Below are positions 51,277-58,088 of a stretch of 64,000 bases of DNA, in pieces. Each line of letters starts with the position of its first letter. The stretch's first letter is position 1. The position numbers were made by a program, and so were the translations under genes. The notes beneath the pieces were generated by a model. It did no database searches. It saw only the letters and a list, made by a program, of their open reading frames with translations, and had not been told where the DNA came from. The stretch is from JBCAXA01 sp038749025 (GTDB taxonomy: Bacteria > Pseudomonadota > Gammaproteobacteria > Steroidobacterales > Woeseiaceae), in NCBI GenBank assembly GCA_038749025.1, contig JBCDIL010000008.1, positions 100,009 to 164,008 of the forward strand. Reading direction: 5' to 3'.

Positions 51277-52566
51277 ATGGGTCAGGCTGCCAGCGCTGCA
51301 TCGAGCGATCAGGTCCCAGCCAAGATCGGCAAGTACGTCATTATCAACAAGGTTGGTCATGGCAGTACCGGTAACGTTTACCTGTCGCACGATCCCTACT
51401 ACCGCCGTGACGTCGCGATCAAAGTTTACGATATCGATCACGACACCGACGACGCCGAACGTGCACGTGTCGCACGGAAGATGTTTTTCAACGAAGCGCA
51501 CATGGTTGGGATGCTGCAGCACCCAAACATTTTGCCGATCTACGATGCCGGTGAAGAGAACGGTAAGTACTATGTCGTCACCGAGTACATTCAAGGTGCG
51601 CGCACGTTGGCAGGCTATTGCAAGCCGGACAATTTGCTGCGTATCGACGACGTCGTCGAGATCATCTACAAGTGCGCGAAAGCCTTACACTACGCACACG
51701 GTCGAGGTGTGATTCACCGCGACATCAAGCCCAGCAACATCATGTTGACGCCGGAAAACGATGTTCGAATCATCGACTTCGGCATTGCGATCGTCACCGA
51801 TTCCGACATCTCGCAAATCCGCGGTATTGCCGGTTCTCCCAGCTATATGTCGCCAGAGCAGGTGCAAGCGGAAGATTTAACCAATCGATCTGATATCTAC
51901 TCGCTCGGCGCTGTGATGTACGAATTACTGACCGGATTCCGACCATTCCGTGCTGGCAACTTATCTAAGTTGCTGCACCAAATCGTTTACGCAACGCCGC
52001 AGCCCATTCATCGGTTCCGCGAGGAGGTAACCGATCAATTGGAGAGCATCGTCGCGATCGCACTGCAGAAAGAGCCGGGGAAACGCTATAGCAACGGACT
52101 TGCACTCGCCGCCGAATTGACGCGCGTTTACAAAGACCTGCGTGCTAAATACGATCAACTGGACAACCAAGAGCACTTCGACCGGTTGCGCCAGTTACGC
52201 TTCTTCCACGAGTTTTCTCAGTCGGAGATTTGGGAAGTGTTGCGTGCCGGTGATTGGAGTGATTACCGAGCTAACGATGAGATTGTCAAAGAAGGCGAAA
52301 TCGAAGACCGCTTCTTCATCATCGTATCTGGAGACGTCGATGTCAGTGTCAATGGGCAGACTGTAGGCTCGCTGCGCGAGGGTGATTGCTTTGGTGAGTC
52401 GAGTTACGTCGCTGGTGCCAAAAACACCGCGTCTATCAAAGCGGCAGGTCCCGTCACGGCTTTGCGTGTCGGCGCGACTCTGATGGAGCAGATGTCCTCG
52501 TCATGCCAGTTGCGCTTTAACAAAGAGTTTCTCCGCTCGTTGATCAAACGCTTGCAATCGTCGTAG
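51277..52566 (+). CDS. Ser/Thr protein kinase with C-terminal cyclic-nucleotide-binding fold
   Basis: The start at 51277 (MGQAASAASS, with CAGGGA 9 bases upstream) gives 429 residues; TTG 51241 is unlikely. Residues about 18-285 form a Hanks-type kinase: GHGSTGNVY, VAIKVYD, VIHRDIKPSN, IIDFGIA and SPEQ are intact. No membrane helix is seen, so it is cytoplasmic. A cNMP-binding beta-barrel follows (about 305-425) with VKEGEIEDRFFIIVSGDVDV and EGDCFGESSY. The phosphate-binding Arg of the PRTA motif is replaced (AKNTAS), so nucleotide binding is doubtful. It follows pgpA without a partner phosphatase. Confidence 0.85.
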   Translation: MGQAASAASSDQVPAKIGKYVIINKVGHGSTGNVYLSHDPYYRRDVAIKVYDIDHDTDDAERARVARKMFFNEAHMVGMLQHPNILPIYDAGEENGKYYVVTEYIQGARTLAGYCKPDNLLRIDDVVEIIYKCAKALHYAHGRGVIHRDIKPSNIMLTPENDVRIIDFGIAIVTDSDISQIRGIAGSPSYMSPEQVQAEDLTNRSDIYSLGAVMYELLTGFRPFRAGNLSKLLHQIVYATPQPIHRFREEVTDQLESIVAIALQKEPGKRYSNGLALAAELTRVYKDLRAKYDQLDNQEHFDRLRQLRFFHEFSQSEIWEVLRAGDWSDYRANDEIVKEGEIEDRFFIIVSGDVDVSVNGQTVGSLREGDCFGESSYVAGAKNTASIKAAGPVTALRVGATLMEQMSSSCQLRFNKEFLRSLIKRLQSS

Positions 52567-52585
52567 CGAACGAGTCCTTTACAGC

Positions 52586-52602
52586 GCTGGCTTCTTGCCA
52601 GC
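52586..52602. repeat. Hairpin after the kinase gene
   Basis: GCTGGC and GCCAGC enclose TTCTT. No T-tract follows; it may stabilise the kinase mRNA or act as a weak terminator. Confidence 0.35.
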
Positions 52603-52656
52603 CGCCGCGTTACCGTCTGCCCCTATGCTGTGTCCTACTTGGGATAGGAGGCTCGT

Positions 52657-53184
52657 ATGCGTACGGTCGTTACACTGCTCGCCGCGCTCTCGCTGAGTAT
52701 GCCGGCTGTTGCGGATTTGCAATTCGAAATCGGTGGCGGAGCGGGACTTAGCTTGATTCGCGACACGGATAACGGTGATACGTTTCAGGACACGAGTTTC
52801 GGCTACCAAATCGAGGTCGGTCTCAGCTTCACTGAGCACTTCGCTGTGGCCCTCGGGTATTTGGATCTCGGTGAGGGCAGCGATACGTTGGCGGGTGTGC
52901 CAACGGATATTGCCGTTGATGCCGCCACACTCGCGTTTCGTTGGACGTTTAACCCTGACAGCCGTATTGAGGCGTATTCGCGCTTTGGCATCATCAACTA
53001 TTACAGCGAAGTCGACCCGGGCGGCGGGTTCGAGTTATTCGGTGACTCGGCTTTCGATTTCGGACTCGGCGCGGCGTTACCGGTCGGCGACGATGGCCGT
53101 TGGTTTTTCGAGGTGCGCTATTTCGATGGCTCGGACCAAGAGGAGGGCGGCGTCGGCCTCATCGGTTACCGGCATCGCTTCTGA
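52657..53184 (+). CDS. Outer membrane beta-barrel protein
   Basis: A 175-residue precursor with a cleavable signal ending AVADLQF, then about eight amphipathic strands (alternating Phe/Tyr/Val), ending in a C-terminal Phe preceded by an aromatic-rich strand (GYRHRF). This is typical of small OmpW/OmpX-like porin barrels. No specific role can be assigned. AGGAGG 5 bases before ATG 52657 is a strong ribosome-binding site. It is convergent with xseB. Confidence 0.75.
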   Translation: MRTVVTLLAALSLSMPAVADLQFEIGGGAGLSLIRDTDNGDTFQDTSFGYQIEVGLSFTEHFAVALGYLDLGEGSDTLAGVPTDIAVDAATLAFRWTFNPDSRIEAYSRFGIINYYSEVDPGGGFELFGDSAFDFGLGAALPVGDDGRWFFEVRYFDGSDQEEGGVGLIGYRHRF

Positions 53185-53185
53185 G

Positions 53186-53440
53186 CTAGTCGTCTTCAAA
53201 CGGCTCAACGTCAGCGTCGCTGCCGGCTTTCTGCATTAGGATTTCGACCTTCTGTTCGGCGGCGGCTAGCGCGGCTTGACAACGACGGGTCAGTTCGATG
53301 CCTTGCTCGAACCGCTGCATTGCCTCATCTAGCGTTAGATCGCCGTCTTCCAACGTTTCGACCAGTTTTTCTAACTCGGCCAGCGACTCATCGAGCGACG
53401 GTTCAGACTCTGATTTTTTCTTCGTAGATTTTGCGGCCAT
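53186..53440 (-). CDS. xseB: Exodeoxyribonuclease VII small subunit
   Basis: XseB coats the XseA coiled coil in ExoVII. The ATG at 53440 (MAAKSTKKK) gives 84 residues, near the family norm of 80; TTG 53461 is a poorer start. The helical core SLDESLAELEKLVETLEDGDLTLDEAMQRFEQGI is diagnostic. It is not linked to ispA/dxs as in many genomes. Confidence 0.92.
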   Translation of the reverse strand: MAAKSTKKKSESEPSLDESLAELEKLVETLEDGDLTLDEAMQRFEQGIELTRRCQAALAAAEQKVEILMQKAGSDADVEPFEDD

Positions 53441-53490
53441 GGGGGCATCAGCGACAAGCAACAGCGAGCGCGAAGCTACCGCGCCGCTTC

Positions 53491-53504
53491 CGGTTGGTCA
53501 ACCG
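53491..53504. promoter_or_regulatory. 14-bp palindrome, possible operator for the rubrerythrin operon
   Basis: CGGTTG-GT-CAACCG has 6-bp perfect arms and ends 7 bases before the TTGACA at 53512, in the region upstream of the rubrerythrin gene. It could bind a dimeric repressor. Confidence 0.45.
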
Positions 53505-53511
53505 AGTCGTA

Positions 53512-53541
53512 TTGACAGGGTGTGCCATTCTCATCCATTTT
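53512..53541 (+). promoter_or_regulatory. Promoter-like elements for the rubrerythrin operon
   Basis: A perfect TTGACA (53512-53517) is followed 18 bases later by CATTTT (53536-53541), a poor -10. TAGACT lies further on (53541-53546). The leader would be about 40 bases to ATG 53586, which has GGAGGGG upstream. Confidence 0.4.
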
Positions 53542-53585
53542 AGACTGTGTCCAACATCATACCTAGCGAGTCGGAGGGGAATCGC

Positions 53586-54005
53586 ATGGATCTAAAAGGC
53601 AGCAAGACCGAAGGGAATCTAAAAGACGCGTTCGCTGGCGAGTCTCAAGCGAACAGACGGTACCTGTATTTTGCAGCCAAGGCCGATGTTGAGGGCTACA
53701 ACGACGTTGCTGCCGTGTTCCGCTCCACCGCCGAGGGTGAGACCGGCCATGCGCACGGTCACCTCGAGTACCTCGAGGCAGTCGGTGACCCAGCTACCGG
53801 TCTACCGATCGGCGATACCGGCGCTAACTTGAAGGCGGCGATTGCCGGTGAAACCCATGAGTACACCGACATGTACCCCGGCATGGCAAAGACAGCCCGC
53901 GATGAGGGCTTCGATGAAATCGCCGACTGGTTCGAAACGCTTGCGAAAGCTGAACGCTCGCACGCCAATCGATTTCAAAAAGCGCTGGATACCCTCGATA
54001 GTTGA
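53586..54005 (+). CDS. Rubrerythrin-type diiron protein
   Basis: Rubrerythrins reduce hydrogen peroxide with a ferritin-like diiron centre. The start MDLKGSKTEGNL at 53586 gives 139 residues. Iron ligands are seen in FAGESQANRRYLYFA, EGETGHAHGHLEY, GETHEYTDMYP and KAERSHANRF. The C-terminal rubredoxin domain of classic rubrerythrins is absent, so an outside electron donor is needed. The next genes encode an iron-sulfur CCG protein and DUF3501, a recurrent neighbourhood in Proteobacteria. Confidence 0.88.
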   Translation: MDLKGSKTEGNLKDAFAGESQANRRYLYFAAKADVEGYNDVAAVFRSTAEGETGHAHGHLEYLEAVGDPATGLPIGDTGANLKAAIAGETHEYTDMYPGMAKTARDEGFDEIADWFETLAKAERSHANRFQKALDTLDS

Positions 54006-54132
54006 TCTTGAGATCGATCGCGTTTGCGCAGCGTCCGTTTGCTTGTGATCAAGCGGCGGTTTCTGTCTGCGCGCTCGGTCGACCGGCTAAAACTGGGATC
54101 GCCGTCGTCAACGACGAGCGCGGAGAATGCCG

Positions 54133-55476
54133 ATGACGGACCGACCCGCGCCGCCTCGCGAAGGCAGCGTCGATGCACCGATCCGCCACCCAATAGGGTG
54201 GAAAGAGGTGGCGTATTGGGACCAAGATGCGTTGTTCACCGAGATGGAGCGGGTCTTCGATATCTGCCACGGTTGTCGGCGCTGCTTTAGCCTTTGCAAC
54301 GCGTTCCCGACCCTATTCGACGCGATCGACGAGAGCGAAACCATGGAGCTCGACTCGGTTCCAAAAAAGGTTTATTGGGATGTCGTCGACCACTGCTACC
54401 TATGTGACATGTGCTACATGTCCAAGTGCCCGTATGTCCCACCCCATCAATTCAATATCGATTTTCCGCATCTAATGCTACAGGCCAAGGCGCAGCGTTT
54501 TCGCGAGCAGGGAGCATCCCGTCGCGATCGCCTGTTGGCATCGACAGATCGCTGTGGTTCTCTTGCTGGTATTCCTGTCGTTGTCAAAGCCGTCAACGCC
54601 TTCAATCGATCGACGACCGGCCGGGCGGTCCTTGAGAAAACCCTCGGCGTGCACCGCGACGCGCCAATCCCTCAATACCACGCTGATACGGCCCGGAAGC
54701 GCTTACAACGGCGTACCTCAAGCGACATCGAGGTCTGCGCCGGCGAACGGACACGAGGTCAAGTCGTTGTGTTTACGACTTGCTATGGCAACCGCAACTT
54801 GCCAAGCATGGTGGAAGATCTGGTGACGGTATTCGAACACAACAGTATCCCGGTCGCACTCGCTGCGAAGGAACGTTGTTGTGGCATGCCAAAACTTGAG
54901 TTGGGTGATCTTGAAGGCGTTGAGCGGGCGATGCGCGTCAACGTTCCGGAACTCGCCCGATGGGTGGACGAGGGTTGGGATATTGTTGCGCCTGTGCCCT
55001 CATGCGCATTGATGTTTAAGCAAGAGTTGCCGCTCATGTTTCCTAACGATCCGCAGGTTGCCAAAGTACGCGATGCGATGTTCGATCCGTTCGAGTACCT
55101 CGATCTGCGTCGCCGTGATGGCCTTTTAAATACCGAATTTCCAATGGCACTCGGTACAGTGGCTTATCACGTGCCGTGTCACCTGCGCGTCCAAAATATC
55201 GGTCTAAAGACTCGCGATGTCCTGGCGCTGGTGCCAGACAGCGAGGTAAAGCCGATCGAGCGATGTTCTGGCCATGACGGGACCTACGCGGTCAAGAAAG
55301 AGTTTTATGACGTCGCTAAGAAGATCGCGCGGCCCGTTGTGCGCCAAGTCACTACCGCCGACGCCGATCACTTTGCCAGTGACTGCCCGATGGCTGGCGA
55401 GCAGATTGCCAACGGTGCCGACGGTGTCACTGCGCAGCACCCATTGACCTTGTTACGCCGTGCCTACGGGCTCTGA
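54133..55476 (+). CDS. Iron-sulfur CCG-domain protein, HdrD/GlpC-like
   Basis: The start at 54133 (MTDRPAPPREGSVD) has GGAG 7 bases upstream; ATG 54127 has only 1 base. The product has 447 residues. Two 4Fe-4S motifs are present: CHGCRRCFSLC near residue 50 and CYLCDMCYMSKCP near residue 95. Two CCG (cysteine-rich) domains follow: CCGMPKLE, and RCSGHDG where the second is CSG. It is cytoplasmic and likely passes electrons or binds a cluster. It is the central gene of the rubrerythrin-CCG-DUF3501 operon; exact reaction unknown. Confidence 0.8.
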   Translation: MTDRPAPPREGSVDAPIRHPIGWKEVAYWDQDALFTEMERVFDICHGCRRCFSLCNAFPTLFDAIDESETMELDSVPKKVYWDVVDHCYLCDMCYMSKCPYVPPHQFNIDFPHLMLQAKAQRFREQGASRRDRLLASTDRCGSLAGIPVVVKAVNAFNRSTTGRAVLEKTLGVHRDAPIPQYHADTARKRLQRRTSSDIEVCAGERTRGQVVVFTTCYGNRNLPSMVEDLVTVFEHNSIPVALAAKERCCGMPKLELGDLEGVERAMRVNVPELARWVDEGWDIVAPVPSCALMFKQELPLMFPNDPQVAKVRDAMFDPFEYLDLRRRDGLLNTEFPMALGTVAYHVPCHLRVQNIGLKTRDVLALVPDSEVKPIERCSGHDGTYAVKKEFYDVAKKIARPVVRQVTTADADHFASDCPMAGEQIANGADGVTAQHPLTLLRRAYGL

Positions 55477-55485
55477 GGAGACGTC

Positions 55486-56079
55486 GTGAGCGAACGCACG
55501 GCGCGGCTCGCCGCTGACGATCTCTTAACGCTGGAAGATTACGCGCGCAATCGCAAAGAGTTTCGTGCCCGTGTCCTGGCCCACAAGCGTGACCGTCAAC
55601 AACCGCTTGGGGACAATTCAACCTTGTATTTTGAGGACCGTTTAACGATCCAATACCAAGTCCAGGAGATGCTTCGTATCGAGCGGCTATTCGAGCCAGA
55701 CGCCATTGCCGAGGAACTCGCTGCTTACAACCCATTGATCCCGGATGGAGCGAATTGGAAAGCAACGTTCATGCTTGAATTTCCTGACGAGTCGGAGCGG
55801 CGCGAGCAGCTGCGTCGCTTGCACGGTATCGAGCATACGGTTTGGGTAGGGGTTGCGGGTCACGCGCGCGTTAAAGCGATTGCCAATGAAGATATTGAAC
55901 GTAGCGACGACGAGAAGACCTCCGCTGTGCACTTCATGCGCTTCGAGCTTGATCCGGCAATGATCGCGGCACTGCGCAGTGGTGCCGAATTAATGGTTGG
56001 GATCGACCACGACGTTTATTGGGCGGAAGTGAACGTCAACGAATCCGTGCGCCGTTCTTTATTGGCCGATCTCGACTAG
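55486..56079 (+). CDS. DUF3501 family protein
   Basis: A 197-residue soluble protein of unknown function, starting at GTG 55486 with GAGGAG 5 bases upstream. It has the pattern LYFEDRLTIQYQVQEMLRIERLF, NPLIPDGANWKATFMLEFPDESER and a C-terminal VGIDHDVYWAEVNVNESVRRSLLADL. It has no cysteines, so it does not carry its own cluster. It lies 9 bases after the CCG gene and is probably cotranslated. Confidence 0.82.
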   Translation: MSERTARLAADDLLTLEDYARNRKEFRARVLAHKRDRQQPLGDNSTLYFEDRLTIQYQVQEMLRIERLFEPDAIAEELAAYNPLIPDGANWKATFMLEFPDESERREQLRRLHGIEHTVWVGVAGHARVKAIANEDIERSDDEKTSAVHFMRFELDPAMIAALRSGAELMVGIDHDVYWAEVNVNESVRRSLLADLD

Positions 56080-56105
56080 CCGTGTGAGACGCACGTAATT
56101 CGCGC

Positions 56106-56111
56106 TACACT
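56106..56111 (+). promoter_or_regulatory. -10-like element for parE
   Basis: TACACT in CGCGCTACACTT lies 40 bases before ATG 56151. No good -35 is visible. Confidence 0.35.
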
Positions 56112-56150
56112 TTCGGTTTCCGATTGCTGTCATCGACCGCCGCTTACACG

Positions 56151-58037
56151 ATGCCCAAATCCTACAGCGCGTCCGACATCGAGGTTCTCAGTGGCCTTGA
56201 GCCGGTACGACGACGCCCCGGCATGTATACCGATACAAGTCGGCCAAATCACCTAGCACATGAAGTCATTGATAACAGTGTCGATGAGGCGCTCGCGGGC
56301 CACTGCCGGCGCATCGATGTTGTCTTACACGCGGACGGCTCGATTGAAGTGGCCGATGACGGGCGCGGTATGCCAGTCGATATTCATCCCAAAGAGAAAA
56401 TTCCGGGCGTCGAATTGATCCTTACGCGCCTGCATGCGGGCGGCAAATTCTCCAGCGACAACTATCAGTTCTCCGGTGGCTTGCACGGCGTCGGCGTTTC
56501 GGTGGTTAACGCGTTGTCAAAGCAACTAGAGGTATGGATTCGGCGCGACGCGAAGGAATACAACCTGTCGTTCGCTGCCGGTAAAAAACGCGGCAAGCTC
56601 GAAGTCGTCGGCAAGGTTGGTCGTGCCAACACCGGTACAACACTCCGGTTTTGGCCTGATCCGCAGTATTTTGACTCCGCCAAAGTGTCGGTGAGTCGGC
56701 TTCGTCAAGCATTGAAAGCGAAAGCCGTGCTGTGCCCCGGGCTCAAAATCACGTTGAAAGTAGCCAAGCCGGCCGAGAAACACGAGTGGCATTACGAGGG
56801 CGGCCTCGAGCAATACCTTATCGAAACGCTGGCAGACGGCGAATGGCTGCCGCAGGAGCCGTTTGCCGGGAGTCTTGAGGGCAACACCGAGCATGTCGAT
56901 TGGGCGCTGGTGTGGCGTACCGACGACGGTCCGCTGGTCAGTGAGAGTTACGTCAACCTGATTCCGACGCCGCAAGGCGGAACGCACGTCAATGGCTTAA
57001 GGACAGGGCTGACAGAGGCGCTGCGCGAATTTGTCGATCACCGCTCTTTGCTACCGCGTGGCGTTAGACTCGCCCCGGACGACGTTTGGGACAGTGTGAA
57101 TTTCGTGCTGTCGGTCAAACTTGAGGACCCGCAATTCTCCGGCCAGACCAAAGAGCGTTTGTCGTCGCGCGAGTCCGCTGCTTTCGTCAGCGGTGTCGCG
57201 AAAGATCGATTTTCGTTGTGGCTAAACCAGCACGCCGAAACCGCTGAAAAAATCGCGCATCTTGCGATAGCTAAAGCGCAACGCCGTCTGAAAGCGGCCA
57301 AGCAAGTTGTTCGCAAGCGGATCGTCAGTGGCCCTGCGTTGCCGGGTAAGCTCGCCGATTGCACCTGCCAACAGCCCGAGTTGTCAGAGCTCTTTCTTGT
57401 GGAAGGTGACTCAGCCGGCGGTTCCGCCAAACAGGCGCGTGACCGCGAGACCCAAGCGATTATGCCGCTGCGAGGCAAAATACTGAACACCTGGGAGGTC
57501 GATACGCGTGAGGTACTGGCTTCTCAAGAAGTTCACGACATTAGCGTCGCGATCGGTGTCGACCCCGGATCCGGCGATCTCAGTAAACTGCGCTATCACA
57601 AGGTCTGTATTTTGGCGGACGCCGACTCGGATGGTGCGCATATTGCTACGTTGCTGACCGCACTGTTTCTTCGGCATTTTCGCGAGTTGGTCTTGGCTGG
57701 ACATGTCTATGTGGCCATGCCGCCGCTCTACCGGATCGATGTTGGCAAAGAGGTGCACTACGCGCTTGATGATGCCGAGCGCCGCGGCGTGCTCGATTCG
57801 ATCGCAGCGGATAAGAAAAAGGCCAAGATCGTTGAGACCCGGTTCAAAGGTCTTGGTGAGATGAGCCCGCAGCAGCTTCGCGAGACAACGATGAACCCGG
57901 ATACGCGGCGCCTGGTCCGTTTGGTGGTTGAGGCCAGCGACCAGGCGGACACAATCATGGATATGCTGCTGGCGAAAAAGCGAGCTAGCGACCGACGAGC
58001 CTGGCTCGAAACCAAAGGCAACCTCGCCACTCTGTAA
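56151..58037 (+). CDS. parE: DNA topoisomerase IV subunit B
   Basis: ParE is the ATPase subunit of topoisomerase IV, which decatenates daughter chromosomes. The start MPKSYSASDIEVLSGLEPV at 56151 gives 628 residues, near the E. coli length; an ATG-like start at 56124 adds a non-conserved stretch. GHKL motifs: EVIDNSVDEALAG, DDGRGMPVDIH, GGLHGVGVSVVNALS. The TOPRIM motif is LVEGDSAGGSAKQARDR and ADADSDGAHIATLL. Confidence 0.96.
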   Translation: MPKSYSASDIEVLSGLEPVRRRPGMYTDTSRPNHLAHEVIDNSVDEALAGHCRRIDVVLHADGSIEVADDGRGMPVDIHPKEKIPGVELILTRLHAGGKFSSDNYQFSGGLHGVGVSVVNALSKQLEVWIRRDAKEYNLSFAAGKKRGKLEVVGKVGRANTGTTLRFWPDPQYFDSAKVSVSRLRQALKAKAVLCPGLKITLKVAKPAEKHEWHYEGGLEQYLIETLADGEWLPQEPFAGSLEGNTEHVDWALVWRTDDGPLVSESYVNLIPTPQGGTHVNGLRTGLTEALREFVDHRSLLPRGVRLAPDDVWDSVNFVLSVKLEDPQFSGQTKERLSSRESAAFVSGVAKDRFSLWLNQHAETAEKIAHLAIAKAQRRLKAAKQVVRKRIVSGPALPGKLADCTCQQPELSELFLVEGDSAGGSAKQARDRETQAIMPLRGKILNTWEVDTREVLASQEVHDISVAIGVDPGSGDLSKLRYHKVCILADADSDGAHIATLLTALFLRHFRELVLAGHVYVAMPPLYRIDVGKEVHYALDDAERRGVLDSIAADKKKAKIVETRFKGLGEMSPQQLRETTMNPDTRRLVRLVVEASDQADTIMDMLLAKKRASDRRAWLETKGNLATL

Positions 58038-58088
58038 GGTGGCCTCATTAATGACACGCCGCTACCTACCTGAAGCGCGGAGACTTGC

